Counted from the stretch's first letter, positions 36,661 to 45,481 are shown. The stretch: 64,000 bases of DNA from Geothrix oryzae (GCF_030295385.1 NZ_AP027079.1:3038001-3102000), one strand, 5' to 3'. The notes: generated from the letters alone by a model not told the origin. Made by a program: numbers and translations.

Positions 36661-37410
36661 CTACTGGACGGTCGGGTGGAGGCCGTCGGGTCCGCAGTGG
36701 AGGACCAGCACCTCGTGGGAAACGGTGATCTGGATGGGGCTCCCTGCCATCAGGTTCGGCAGCGGCTTCAGTCGCGGCAGGGGCAGCAGCAGGGCTTCGC
36801 CGGCATGCAACGCGGGGAGTTCCAGGTTCTCCCAGGCCTTCAGCGGGGCGCTGCGGCGAAGCCCCTCGGCCCTCAGCTCCAGGCTCCCGCCGGGCCATTC
36901 GTCCGACATCCAGGCGCCCAGGACCGCGCTTCCCGCCTCCTCCAGGGCCAGACAGAACCCGGCGATGCCGCCTCCGGCCAGGCCCACGGCCGCCAGGCCC
37001 GGCTGGGGCGGGCCGGACAGTTCCGCGCCCGGTCCCTTCACGCCGAAGCGATCGAGGCCCAGGCCGTCGGATCGGCGCAGCGCCGAGGGCCGGGGCAGAC
37101 AGGGCAGCAGGTCCGCCGATTCCGGAAGCGGCGCCAGCGTCTCGGGCAGCGTACCGCGGCGCTCCCATTTCTCGGCGTAGGCCAGGGTCTGGCGCACCCG
37201 CGTCAGGGCCCGGGGCCCCCCCTCCAGCAGGCGGCGGAGGGACGAGGGGACGAGCGCCTCCGCCAGACGCTCGGGATCGGTCTCGCCCAGCTTGCGCAGC
37301 CGGATGGCCTCGATGCGGTTCAGGTCCGCCAGGCGGCCCGAGGCCAGCCGCGCCACGAGGGCCCGGCGTTCGACGGGGCCCTCGGCCCAGGCGGCGGTGC
37401 CGAGCAGCAT
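36661..37410 (-). CDS. Protein of unknown function downstream of a thioesterase
   Basis: 249 residues; no family recognised. The N-terminal ~100 residues are charged and helical (RIEAIRLRKLGETDPERLAE, LRRLLEGGPRALTRVRQTLAY); the rest is Pro/Gly/Leu-rich with beta-like stretches. No signal peptide, cysteine motif or membrane helix stands out. Its ATG is 10 bp after the thioesterase stop, with AGGG upstream, so the two likely form an operon. Codon bias resembles the neighbours. Confidence 0.65.
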   Translation of the reverse strand: MLLGTAAWAEGPVERRALVARLASGRLADLNRIEAIRLRKLGETDPERLAEALVPSSLRRLLEGGPRALTRVRQTLAYAEKWERRGTLPETLAPLPESADLLPCLPRPSALRRSDGLGLDRFGVKGPGAELSGPPQPGLAAVGLAGGGIAGFCLALEEAGSAVLGAWMSDEWPGGSLELRAEGLRRSAPLKAWENLELPALHAGEALLLPLPRLKPLPNLMAGSPIQITVSHEVLVLHCGPDGLHPTVQ

Positions 37411-37420
37411 CGCGGAGCCC

Positions 37421-37816
37421 TCAGTCCTGCGCCGCCAGCCACTCGCGGGTGGCGGGCGCCAGGGGCTTGGGACGCTGGGTGGCGAAGTCCAGCATCACCT
37501 GGACGGTCTTCCCTTCGGCGAACAGCTCGCCATCGAGTCCCTTGGTGAGGCGGTAGCTCAATTCAAAGGAGCTGTTCCCCACCTTGGTGCAGTGCAATTC
37601 CACCCGGACATCGTCGCCCAGCAGGATGGGCATGCGGTAGTCCACCTCGGCCCGGGCGATGAGGAAGCCCTCCTCCTGGAACTTGCGCCCCCCCAGGAAG
37701 GTGCGCCACCACTGGAACCGCGCCTGCTCCATGAAGCTCACCACCACGGCGTTGTTCACATGGCCCATGGCGTCCAGGTCGCTGAACCGCACCTCGATGG
37801 GATGGGAAAAGGGCAT
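37421..37816 (-). CDS. Acyl-CoA thioesterase, 4HBT/YbgC-like hot-dog fold
   Basis: 131 residues. The segment VRFSDLDAMGHVNNAVVVSF holds the family's catalytic Asp and the HVNN turn; RMPILLGDDVRVELHCTKVG and the C-terminal half complete one hot-dog domain. Hydrolyses an acyl-CoA or acyl-ACP ester in the cytoplasm; chain specificity is not readable. Divergent from the DCC-family gene. Confidence 0.88.
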   Translation of the reverse strand: MPFSHPIEVRFSDLDAMGHVNNAVVVSFMEQARFQWWRTFLGGRKFQEEGFLIARAEVDYRMPILLGDDVRVELHCTKVGNSSFELSYRLTKGLDGELFAEGKTVQVMLDFATQRPKPLAPATREWLAAQD

Positions 37817-37868
37817 GGGGCCTCCAGTTCCTCCAACATAGCCGGATCCCGTGGCATCATGCGTCCCG

Positions 37869-38237
37869 ATGCCCGCGCCCCTGCTCCTCGCCTACGATCC
37901 CGCCTGCACCCTCTGCTGCCGCATGGCCCTGTGGCTGGCCCGACGGGACCGGCGGGGAGCCCTGCTGGTGGTGTCGCTGAAGGACCCCGAGCTGCGGATC
38001 CTGGGGGCCGAGCTGGCCGGGCGCCCCCTGGAGCGGGAGATCCACGGCCTCGACCTGGGCACGCGGCAGGTCTGGGCCGGGGCCGACCTGCTCCACCCCA
38101 TCGCCCGGCGCCTGCCGGGCTGGCGCTGGATCGCCCCGGTGTTCACCCTCCCCGGCCTGCCCCGGCTGCTGAACCGGATCTACCTGCGCTGGGCCGCCTG
38201 GCGCTTCCGCCGAACAGGAAGGCCGCCCTTCGCGTAG
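37869..38237 (+). CDS. DCC-family thiol-disulfide oxidoreductase-like protein (DUF393)
   Basis: 122 residues from the ATG at 37869. N-terminal LLLAYDPACTLCCRMALWLARRD carries the D-x2-C-x2-C motif (CTLC) typical of DUF393/DCC proteins. The later part has the R-x-PGW and W-x-P pattern (LPGWRWIAPVFTLPG) and a hydrophobic C-terminal stretch. Proposed redox function is based on the motif only. Its TAG stop is part of a TAGCCT box in front of the next gene. Confidence 0.85.
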   Translation: MPAPLLLAYDPACTLCCRMALWLARRDRRGALLVVSLKDPELRILGAELAGRPLEREIHGLDLGTRQVWAGADLLHPIARRLPGWRWIAPVFTLPGLPRLLNRIYLRWAAWRFRRTGRPPFA

Positions 38238-38246
38238 CCTTTTCCC

Positions 38247-39593
38247 ATGACCTCCGACCGCCGCGCCCCCTGGGATCCCGACCGCCGCTGGGCCGATCCC
38301 CTGATCGCCCTCCTGGCCCTCCTCGCCATGCTGGCCGTGGGGTTCACGCTGCGGGTGCGGACGAGCGCCCTGCGCCGCCCCGCAGAGCGGGCCAGCCTCC
38401 AGGGCCGGATGCTGGAAGCGGTCCTGGCGGGCCCCCACCTCCTGACCGGCGCCAAGATCGCCCCCAAGGCCTGGACCCAGGCTCAGCATCAGCTCAAGGA
38501 GCCCTGGGACCGGGCCCTGCTCGCCGTACTCATGGCCGAACTGGGCGAGGCGGACCAGTCGGACCAGGCCCGCCGGCTGGCGGCCGCCCCCACCGGCGAG
38601 GCGGCCAAGCCCTTCCAGGGCGCCTTTGCCGCGGCCTATGGGACCGGCCCCCTGCCGGACCGCGCCAGCCGCGAAGGGATCCGGCGCCGCATGGGAAGCG
38701 GCTATGCAGCCGCACTGCTGGAAGCGAGGCTGCTGGATCGGGAAGCCCCCGGCACGGGCGCCGCGCTGCGGGCCGAGGCCCGGAGCGCCCTGCTGACCCG
38801 GTTGGGGGGCCTGGGGGCCCTGGGCCTGATGGTCTTTCTCCTCGGGGCCGGGGGCCTGGCCATGGGGCTCTACCTTTGGAGCGTGCGGAAGCAGCCGCCG
38901 GCGCGGCCCCTGCCCGCCTGGGAGCTCTCCGACCGCGCGGCGATCCTGATCCTGCTGGTCTGGTTCCTGGCCTTCTTCGTGGCGGGCAACCTGGCGGCCC
39001 TCCTGCTCCTACCCTGGCCCAGCCTGCGCTGGGCCGCCGTGCCCCTGGGAACCCTCCTCCACGCCGGAGTCGGCGTACGCCTCCTCTGCGCGGCCGAGGG
39101 CCTCCGCTTCCGCGAGCTGTGGCAGCGCGTGGCGCCGGGCCCGGTCCTGAAGAACCTGGGCTGGGCCGCGGCCTTCCTGGCCCTGGCCGTGACCCTGGTG
39201 CTGGCGGTGACGCTTCTCTCGGCCCCGATCCTGAAGCCGGACCAGAACCCTCAGCGGGACCTGCAGGAGCTGCTGCGGGGGCTTTCGGGCTGGGGCCCCG
39301 CCCTGACCATGTTCGCCGTGGTGGCCGGGCTGGCGCCCCTCTTCGAGGAACTGCTCTTCCGGGGGTTCCTCCTGCCCGTGCTGGCCCGCCGGGGCCGCGT
39401 CGGCATGGCCCTGCTGGTCTCCGCCCTGGTCTTCGGCGCCATCCACCTCCAGCCCACGGGCCTGCCCACCCTCGCCACCCTGGGTCTCGTGCTGGGCCTC
39501 GCCTTGCGCCACACGGGCAGCCTCTGGCCGCCCATCCTCGTCCACGCTTGCTGGAACGGGGGGATCTTCCTGCTGATGCGCGCCCTGGCCTAG
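38247..39593 (+). CDS. CPBP-family intramembrane metalloprotease
   Basis: 448 residues. One N-terminal membrane helix (about 18-36), a soluble helical region (about 40-180), then a C-terminal bundle of about seven helices. The CPBP signature is complete: FEELLFRGFLLP (E-E-x3-R), the histidine of FGAIHLQPTGLP and HACWNG near the end. Relatives process prenylated or other membrane proteins or act in bacteriocin immunity; the substrate here is unknown. No Shine-Dalgarno; TAGCCT ends 6 bases before the ATG. Confidence 0.9.
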   Translation: MTSDRRAPWDPDRRWADPLIALLALLAMLAVGFTLRVRTSALRRPAERASLQGRMLEAVLAGPHLLTGAKIAPKAWTQAQHQLKEPWDRALLAVLMAELGEADQSDQARRLAAAPTGEAAKPFQGAFAAAYGTGPLPDRASREGIRRRMGSGYAAALLEARLLDREAPGTGAALRAEARSALLTRLGGLGALGLMVFLLGAGGLAMGLYLWSVRKQPPARPLPAWELSDRAAILILLVWFLAFFVAGNLAALLLLPWPSLRWAAVPLGTLLHAGVGVRLLCAAEGLRFRELWQRVAPGPVLKNLGWAAAFLALAVTLVLAVTLLSAPILKPDQNPQRDLQELLRGLSGWGPALTMFAVVAGLAPLFEELLFRGFLLPVLARRGRVGMALLVSALVFGAIHLQPTGLPTLATLGLVLGLALRHTGSLWPPILVHACWNGGIFLLMRALA

Positions 39594-39607
39594 GAGCCCG
39601 GCCGACC

Positions 39608-40831
39608 TCAGGACTTGAGCTGGAACCTCGACAGGGCCGGCGCCAGCCACCAGAAGACCTGGAGCAGCAGGAAGACCAGCGCGGCCCATTTCAGGACGCC
39701 GAGCCAATCCACCTCGTCGGGCTGGGGTTGGATCCGCGACCGCCGGCTGGAGAGGTAGGTCTCCACGGGATCCTCCGCCAGGGTGATCTTCACGGGCTGG
39801 GTCCCCCGGGGGGAGGCCTCGATGGGGTGCGCGCCGGTGTCCCCCATGCCCAGCTCGGCGATGCGGAAGCGGGCCGTGGAGACGCTGCTGGTGCTGTCCT
39901 CCTCGTGGCCCAGCAGGGCGAAGAGCCGCGCCCGCAGGCTGACGGGGCCTGGCAGCGTGTCGATCAGCTCTTCCATGAACTCGGGCAGCGAGGTGTAGCG
40001 ATCCTCGGGATCCACGGACAGGGCGCGCTGGAACACGCCGGCCATGCGGGGGGACATGTCCGGTGGAATGGCCACGGGCTCCTGGAGGATGTGGATGATG
40101 ATGGCGGTCAGGCCTTCGCCGGGATGGGGCAGCTGGCCCGTGAGCAGCTCGAAGGCCGTGGCGGCAAAGCTGTAGCGGTCCGAGGCCGGGGTGCCTTCGC
40201 TGCCCTTGAGCACTTCCGGCGGCGCGTAGGCCGGAGACCCCAGGAAGTCCCCGCTGGCGGTGAGGCGCAGGGCCAGCGTCTGGGCCAGGGCCTCGGTGCC
40301 CCCGCCCAGCAGGAGGGTGTCCTCCAGCGGCCCTTCGGGATCCAGGCTCATGTGGCCCATGCTGCGGGCGATGCCGAAGTCCATGAGCTTGGCGCGCCCC
40401 TCCTCGCTGAGCAGGATGTTGTCGGGTTTCACATCACGGTGGACGATGGCCCGGCGATGGGCGGCCCGCAGGGCGCGCATGGCCTGGATCAGCACCCTTG
40501 CGCTGGTTTCCAGGTCCAGGTCCTTGTCCTTGATGTGCCGGCCGAGGCTCTTGCCTTCCACATACTCCATGGTCAGGAAGGGCCCCAGGTCCTCCTCCAC
40601 CCCCACATCGAACACCGTCACCAGGTTCGGGTGGTTCAGCTGGGCGCTGATCTCGGCCTCGCGGCGGAAGCGCAGCATGGCCTGGTGCCGGGCCGCGCCG
40701 GTGACGCGGACCACCTTGATGGCCACCCGGCGCTTCAGCAGGGGATCCTCGGCCAGGTAGACGGTCCCCATGCCACCCTGGCCGATGGGTCGCAGAATCT
40801 GGTACCGCCCGATGGTTCGTGGATCCGCCAT
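39608..40831 (-). CDS. Membrane-anchored Ser/Thr protein kinase (PknB-like)
   Basis: 407 residues. Kinase domain about 8-275: glycine loop GQGGMGTVYLAED, K39 (VAIKV), HRDVKPDNILL with D133, DFG at 151-153, and an activation segment of unusual length (about 158-190, including GPLEDTLLLGGGTEALAQTL) before SPAYAPPEVLKG. A juxtamembrane region follows, then one helix near the end (GVLKWAALVFLLLQVFWWLA), leaving almost nothing outside the membrane. So it lacks PASTA or another sensor. Divergent from the EF-P gene. Confidence 0.92.
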   Translation of the reverse strand: MADPRTIGRYQILRPIGQGGMGTVYLAEDPLLKRRVAIKVVRVTGAARHQAMLRFRREAEISAQLNHPNLVTVFDVGVEEDLGPFLTMEYVEGKSLGRHIKDKDLDLETSARVLIQAMRALRAAHRRAIVHRDVKPDNILLSEEGRAKLMDFGIARSMGHMSLDPEGPLEDTLLLGGGTEALAQTLALRLTASGDFLGSPAYAPPEVLKGSEGTPASDRYSFAATAFELLTGQLPHPGEGLTAIIIHILQEPVAIPPDMSPRMAGVFQRALSVDPEDRYTSLPEFMEELIDTLPGPVSLRARLFALLGHEEDSTSSVSTARFRIAELGMGDTGAHPIEASPRGTQPVKITLAEDPVETYLSSRRSRIQPQPDEVDWLGVLKWAALVFLLLQVFWWLAPALSRFQLKS

Positions 40832-40906
40832 GGAAGAGCCATTCTAACCGCGGGACCTGCTCCCAAAGGCGAGGTAGAATGGAGGATTCGACCATCTGGA
40901 GTCCCC

Positions 40907-41482
40907 ATGGCCGCCCTTCTCGAAGCCATTGCCATCAAGCGGAAGATGTTCTTTGAACTCGAGGACACGCCCTTCCACTGCCTCGATGTGGAAATCTCCA
41001 CCCCCACGGCCCGGGGCGGCCAGACCCTCGTCCGCATCAAGATGCGGAACCTGCTCACCCGCGCCGTCTTCGACAAGACCTTCAAGGCCGGAGACAAGTT
41101 CAAGGAACCCGACCTCGCCCTGGCCCCCGCCAGCTACCTCTACAGCGACGGCGACGGCTCCCACTTCATGGACCAGGAGACCTACGAGACCCACACCCTG
41201 GGCCCCGACCTCCTGGGGGACGCCCTCGACTACCTCACCGAGGGCCTCATCGTGCAGATCCAGAAGTTCAACGGGAACCCCATCGGCCTCCAGATGCCCA
41301 CCCAGGTGGAGCTGGCCGTCACCTACACGGAACCCGGCGCCCGCGGCGACACGGCCAGCGGCAATGTCACCAAGCCCGCCAAGCTGGAAACCGGCATCGA
41401 GATCAAGGTGCCCCTCTTCATCAAGGAGGGCGAGAAGGTGAAGGTGAGTACCGAGACCGGCGAGTTTGCAGGCAGGGCATGA
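40907..41482 (+). CDS. efp: Elongation factor P-family protein with an EfpL/YeiP-type PTARG loop
   Basis: 191 residues, three OB-like domains as in EF-P, which relieves stalling at polyproline. The body looks like EF-P (YLYSDGDGSHFMDQETYE, VELAVTYTEPGARGDTA, ETGIEIKVPLFIKEGEKV). The loop that in EF-P presents the modified Lys/Arg (PGKGQ or SGRN) reads TPTARGGQTLVRIK, in exact register with the PTARG loop of YeiP/EfpL. The tip residue aligned with E. coli Lys34 is Gly, preceded by Arg. No epmA, epmB, earP or deoxyhypusine-type enzyme gene is nearby. TAGAAT at 40875-40880 and GGAG precede the ATG; it overlaps rsgA by 4 nt. Confidence 0.88.
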   Translation: MAALLEAIAIKRKMFFELEDTPFHCLDVEISTPTARGGQTLVRIKMRNLLTRAVFDKTFKAGDKFKEPDLALAPASYLYSDGDGSHFMDQETYETHTLGPDLLGDALDYLTEGLIVQIQKFNGNPIGLQMPTQVELAVTYTEPGARGDTASGNVTKPAKLETGIEIKVPLFIKEGEKVKVSTETGEFAGRA

Positions 41483-42618
41483 ACCGGAAGTTCCGCCTCG
41501 GCCAGAGCCGCGAGGCTCAGGACATGGACCACCGGGAGGTCTACTCCCATGAGCGGGGGGGCGAGAGCAAGCGGCGCCAGCGCCAGGCCGAGCGGCTGGA
41601 GACCGGCATCGAGGCCCACGATGCCGATGCCCTGCTGCGGCTCCCCGATCCCGGCCCCTGGATGCACCTGCCCGAAGCCACCCTGATCCAGCGCCACAGC
41701 CAATGGGTCGACCTGGAACTGGAGGACCACAGCGTGCTGCGCGCCACCCTGGGCGGCAAGCTCAAGGGCGTGCGGCTCGTCTGCGGCGACCGGGTGCGCT
41801 ATTCCACCATTCCGGTGGAACCGGACGACCCCCGGCTCCCCGCGCCCACCCTCCCCCGGGGCGAGGGCGGGTCCCCCGCCGCCCAGGTGGTGGCCGTGAT
41901 GCCCCGGAAGACGCTGCTCAAGCGCGGCGGGATCGATGACCGCGAACCCTGGCAGCTCATCTGCGCCAATGCCGACGAACTCTGGATCTGCGCGGCGGTG
42001 GTGGATCCCCCCCTGCGGCCCGGCCTCCTGGAGCGGGCCCAGCTGCTCGCCCTCGACGCGGGGCTCACCTTCCGCGTGCTCGTCACCAAGCGGGACCGGG
42101 CCTCGAAAAAAGACACCCTGCCGGAGCTGGATCCCCTGCGTGAACAGGGCGTGGCCATCCACGAGACCGCGGCCCTCAAGGGCGAGGGGATCGAGCCGCT
42201 GCGGAAGCTCCTACAGCACAAGGTCGTGGTGCTGCTGGGCCACAGCGGGGTGGGCAAGAGCACCCTGGTGAACGCCCTCCACCCCGAGATGGCGCTGAAA
42301 ACCGGCGGGCTCACCAAGTTCGGCACGGGCAAACAGACCACCACCTCCGCCCGCTGGCTCCCGCTGCAGTCGGGGGGGACGCTGGTGGACACCCCCGGAG
42401 TGCGCACCCTCAGCGTCCGGGGCCTCGACCGGACCCTCCTGGCCCAGGTCTTCACCGAGTTTCCCTCCGAGGTGCTGGAGGATCCCCTGGCCTTCGAGGC
42501 GGGGGACGACGCCACCCTCGAGGCCCTGAGTCTGGATTATCCCGAGCGCCTCCAGAGCCTCCAACGGCTTTGGCAGGAGATGGACGACCGGAACCCCAAC
42601 CAGAATGTCTGGCGGTAG
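41479..42618 (+). CDS. rsgA: Ribosome small-subunit-dependent GTPase A, lacking the usual zinc knuckle
   Basis: 379 residues. Assembly GTPase that checks the 30S decoding region. An N-terminal basic extension (about 1-60) precedes the OB domain (HSVLRATLGGKLKGVRLVCGDRVR). The circularly permuted GTPase has G4 VTKRD, G1 GHSGVGKSTLVNAL, the RsgA G2 segment TKFGTGKQTTT and G3 DTPGVRTL. Normally a C-x4-6-C-x-H-x5-C zinc site follows; here the C-terminal 70 residues contain no cysteine or histidine. ATG overlaps the EF-P stop, so the two translation factors are co-expressed. Confidence 0.9.
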   Translation: MNRKFRLGQSREAQDMDHREVYSHERGGESKRRQRQAERLETGIEAHDADALLRLPDPGPWMHLPEATLIQRHSQWVDLELEDHSVLRATLGGKLKGVRLVCGDRVRYSTIPVEPDDPRLPAPTLPRGEGGSPAAQVVAVMPRKTLLKRGGIDDREPWQLICANADELWICAAVVDPPLRPGLLERAQLLALDAGLTFRVLVTKRDRASKKDTLPELDPLREQGVAIHETAALKGEGIEPLRKLLQHKVVVLLGHSGVGKSTLVNALHPEMALKTGGLTKFGTGKQTTTSARWLPLQSGGTLVDTPGVRTLSVRGLDRTLLAQVFTEFPSEVLEDPLAFEAGDDATLEALSLDYPERLQSLQRLWQEMDDRNPNQNVWR

Positions 42619-42731
42619 CCCGGCGGGCCCTCCCGCGCTCCGCACATGCGGGCTGTGACACTAATTACAACTGTAGGGATCCCAGGAAGGTCCGGATTGC
42701 CAGCACTCCAAGACCCGGGAACACTCGACAG

Positions 42732-44444
42732 ATGACGGATCCATCAGGCGTGCGAGCTCCCCTGTCCGCCTCCTGGCGATCTCACCGTGGCGTACTGGCC
42801 TGCCTGATCCTCCTGCTGGCGGGGAACGCCGTCCTGCCCATGATCAACACCACCCATCCAGTGGCGCGGGTGCTGGACTACCTGGTGGCGTACGCCCTCG
42901 CCTTCCTGGCGGCGTGGCTCGCCTGGGCGAGGGCCCGACGCGAAGGCCCGGCCGCCTTCGGTCTGCTGGGGCTGGGCGCCGCCCTGGGCGGCCTGCACTA
43001 CCTGCCGACCCAGCTGCACCTCCCCCAGGCTGCCCTCGCCGGTCCGGCGATCTCCATCCTCGGCCTGCTGGCGCTGGGGGCGGGGTTCCTGCGCTGGCCC
43101 CAGCAGATCCGCATGAAACGCGACCGGGCCCGGACCGTCCTCGACGGTGTGGCCATCGCCTTGTCGATGTTCACCGCGGCCTGGCTGGCCATGGGCTCCA
43201 TGGCCTGGGTCGGCCGGCTGCCCCAGCGGGTGATGCTGATGTATGCCCTGCAGATCAGCGCCTCGCTCGGCGTCCTGGCGCTGTGGCTCCTGCAGGAAAT
43301 CCGCCTCATGCTGCCCGAGCAGTCCCAGGCCAAGGGCTATGTGCGGGCGGCCCTGATCGCCCTCCTGTGCCACGGTTCGATCTCGGCGCTGCTGCGGGTC
43401 ACGGGGCACTACCAGGGCTACACGGCCCATGGGTCCGAAGTGCTCCACCAGGCCGCCAACTTCCTCTTGGCCCTGGCGGCCCTCAGCCCGTCCTCCCCCG
43501 CCAAGCCCGAGGCAGCCAGGCGAGCCCCCTCGGCCCTGCAGGCGTTCATCCCCTCGGCCGTATCTCTGGCGGTGCTGCTCCTGGCGGCCTTCCAGATCCT
43601 CCGGCCCCACGCGGAACCCCAGCGGGCCCTGCTGGGCCTGGGCGTGGCCCTGCTCAGCGTCCTGATGCTGCGGCACGGGCTCCTGATCCTGGATCTCGAG
43701 CGGCTTTCACAGGACCTGGAAGGCCGCGTCGAAGAGCGCACCCGGAAACTCGAGGCCCACCACCACGAGGCCATGGGCGACCTGCGGATGCGCATGATGG
43801 CCGGGCTGGCGGCAGGACTCGCCCACGACCTGAACAACATCCTCGGCATCATCAGGCTCCGGGTGGATCTCCTGGAGGAGACCAGCACCCCGGTGCAGCG
43901 GGAGAACCTGGCCGTGCTGCGGGAGACCACGGAACGGGCCGCCACCATGACGCGGCGCATCCTCGCCTCCGGGCGGGCCCAGGACATCGCGCCCACGGCC
44001 TTCGATTTCACCGACTGGATGGAGTCCCGCGGGGCCCTGTTCCAGGCCCTCCTGCGACCGGACCAGACGCAGGATCTCCAGGTGTCGCGGGACCTGCATG
44101 TCTTCGCCGATCCCCAGTCCCTGGACCAGGTCTTCCAGAACCTGGTGACCAATGCCCGGGATGCCATGGGCCCGACCGGGAACCTCTGCATCCGTGCCCA
44201 GCACGGGCCGGGCTCGGTGCTGGTGGAGGTGCGGGACGACGGCCCGGGCATACCGCCCGAGCACCTGGCCCGGATGTTCGAGCCCTTCTTCACCACCAAG
44301 GCGAAGGGCACGGGCCTCGGCCTCGCCACCGTCCGCAACCTCGTGATCCAGAACCGGGGCAGCATCCGGATCGAAAGCCAGGTGGGCCAGGGCACCGCCT
44401 TCCTCCTCGAGCTGCCCGCCCCGGAACGGCTCCTGCTAGCCTGA
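42732..44444 (+). CDS. Sensor histidine kinase with a multi-helix membrane sensor
   Basis: 570 residues from the ATG at 42732 (the frame is open further upstream into rsgA). About eight hydrophobic helices between residues 20 and 322 form the sensor, with no recognised extracytoplasmic domain. A short coiled coil (325-345) leads to a HisKA domain with H365 in AGLAHDLNNILG, an NtrB/PAS-kinase type, then an HATPase: NLVTNARDAMGPTG, VRDDGPGIPPEHLARMF, FFTTKAKGTGLGLATV. No receiver domain or adjacent regulator gene, so its partner is elsewhere. Overlaps the -10-like box of the next gene. Confidence 0.9.
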   Translation: MTDPSGVRAPLSASWRSHRGVLACLILLLAGNAVLPMINTTHPVARVLDYLVAYALAFLAAWLAWARARREGPAAFGLLGLGAALGGLHYLPTQLHLPQAALAGPAISILGLLALGAGFLRWPQQIRMKRDRARTVLDGVAIALSMFTAAWLAMGSMAWVGRLPQRVMLMYALQISASLGVLALWLLQEIRLMLPEQSQAKGYVRAALIALLCHGSISALLRVTGHYQGYTAHGSEVLHQAANFLLALAALSPSSPAKPEAARRAPSALQAFIPSAVSLAVLLLAAFQILRPHAEPQRALLGLGVALLSVLMLRHGLLILDLERLSQDLEGRVEERTRKLEAHHHEAMGDLRMRMMAGLAAGLAHDLNNILGIIRLRVDLLEETSTPVQRENLAVLRETTERAATMTRRILASGRAQDIAPTAFDFTDWMESRGALFQALLRPDQTQDLQVSRDLHVFADPQSLDQVFQNLVTNARDAMGPTGNLCIRAQHGPGSVLVEVRDDGPGIPPEHLARMFEPFFTTKAKGTGLGLATVRNLVIQNRGSIRIESQVGQGTAFLLELPAPERLLLA

Positions 44445-44448
44445 CCCC

Positions 44449-45402
44449 ATGCAGGACCGCATGCAGAGCGAATCCAGGGCCCTCGGGCTCGTCTACGGGG
44501 CTGTCTTCGGCTCCCTGTTTCCCCTGTTCCACTTCGCGGCGCGGTCCTTCGCCCGGCGCGAGGCCGGCCACGCGACCGCCGATCAGATCGCCAACGCCTT
44601 CATGGCACTGCGCCCCAAGTACCTGGAGGCGATCCTCGGCAACACCGCCCAGGTGCTGGGCCTGCGGGCCACGCATCCGGCGGTGGAGCGCACCGCGCGG
44701 GAGATGGTCCGCCAGCACGCACGGGCCTGGGTGGACTTCTTCTTCTACGGACAGAGGCCCGTGGAGGAGGCCCTGGCCCAGTTCGCCAGCATCGAGGGGG
44801 CGGACCGCCTCGACGCGGCCAGGGCAGAGGGCCGCGGGGTCATCCTGCTCACGGCCCACGCGGGCAACTACGAACTGGGCGGGGTGCTGCTGCGGGCCCG
44901 GAACCTCAAGGTCCACGCGGTCTACAAGCCCGACCGCTTCGAGGCCGTGGAGCGCCTGCGGGAGAGCCTGCGCGCCCAGGGCGGCGTGGTGGGCATCCCC
45001 GTGGATGGCGTGGGCTTCTCCACCCTGCCCCTGGTGAAGCTCCTGCGGGAGGGGGCCCTGGTGGGCATGCAGGGGGACCGCGACTTCAGCCTGAACGGCG
45101 TGCCCATGCCCTTCTTCGGCCGGGAGGTGCCCTTCCCCCGGGGGCCCTGGGAACTGGCCGCCATGACGGGCGCGCCCATCATCACCAGCTTCTTCTTCAC
45201 CGACGAAGACCGGCGCTTCCACGCCCGGTTCGGGGAACCCATCCACATCCGGGGCGGCCGCGGCGAGCGCATGGCGGAAATTGAAGCGGGGATGCGGGCT
45301 TATGTGGCGGGACTGGAAACCCTGATCCGCCAGCACCCGAGCCAGTGGTACTGCTTCTATCCCTTCTGGGACGACCCGGCCCGGGAAAAATCCCAGGCCT
45401 GA
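44449..45402 (+). CDS. Lipid A-type lysophospholipid acyltransferase (LpxL/HtrB family)
   Basis: 317 residues. Inner-membrane-associated enzyme that adds a secondary acyl chain to a lipid A precursor or similar acceptor. The catalytic H-x4-E motif is in TAHAGNYELGG near residue 140; the second block VGIPVDGVGF and GALVGMQGDRDFS, followed by MPFFGREVPFPRGPWELA, matches the family. N-terminal hydrophobic segment near 12-30. No Shine-Dalgarno; TAGCCT (44437-44442) ends 6 bases before the ATG and contains the last codons of the preceding kinase gene. Confidence 0.9.
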   Translation: MQDRMQSESRALGLVYGAVFGSLFPLFHFAARSFARREAGHATADQIANAFMALRPKYLEAILGNTAQVLGLRATHPAVERTAREMVRQHARAWVDFFFYGQRPVEEALAQFASIEGADRLDAARAEGRGVILLTAHAGNYELGGVLLRARNLKVHAVYKPDRFEAVERLRESLRAQGGVVGIPVDGVGFSTLPLVKLLREGALVGMQGDRDFSLNGVPMPFFGREVPFPRGPWELAAMTGAPIITSFFFTDEDRRFHARFGEPIHIRGGRGERMAEIEAGMRAYVAGLETLIRQHPSQWYCFYPFWDDPAREKSQA

Positions 45403-45481
45403 CGGCGTGTCACCGGTCATAGGGGTTTAGACTTAATCTTTTGGCTGCCGGGATGCCCCGGTCCCCACAGGAGTCTCCCCC

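Noticed and set aside
36584-37168. Alternative minus-strand frame overlapping the hypothetical gene at 36661-37410
   Set aside because: Arg/Gly/Pro-rich shadow translation; the 36661-37410 frame has a start next to the thioesterase stop and a more protein-like composition.
37292-41482. Single 1396-codon plus-strand frame spanning several genes
   Set aside because: Only its last 191 codons encode a real protein (the EF-P-family gene); the rest overlaps the thioesterase, DCC, CPBP and kinase genes in other frames or on the other strand.
42570-42731. Extended start of the multi-helix kinase inside rsgA
   Set aside because: The 54 extra residues overlap rsgA, are hydrophilic and Arg/Pro-rich, and precede the natural ATG close to the first helix.
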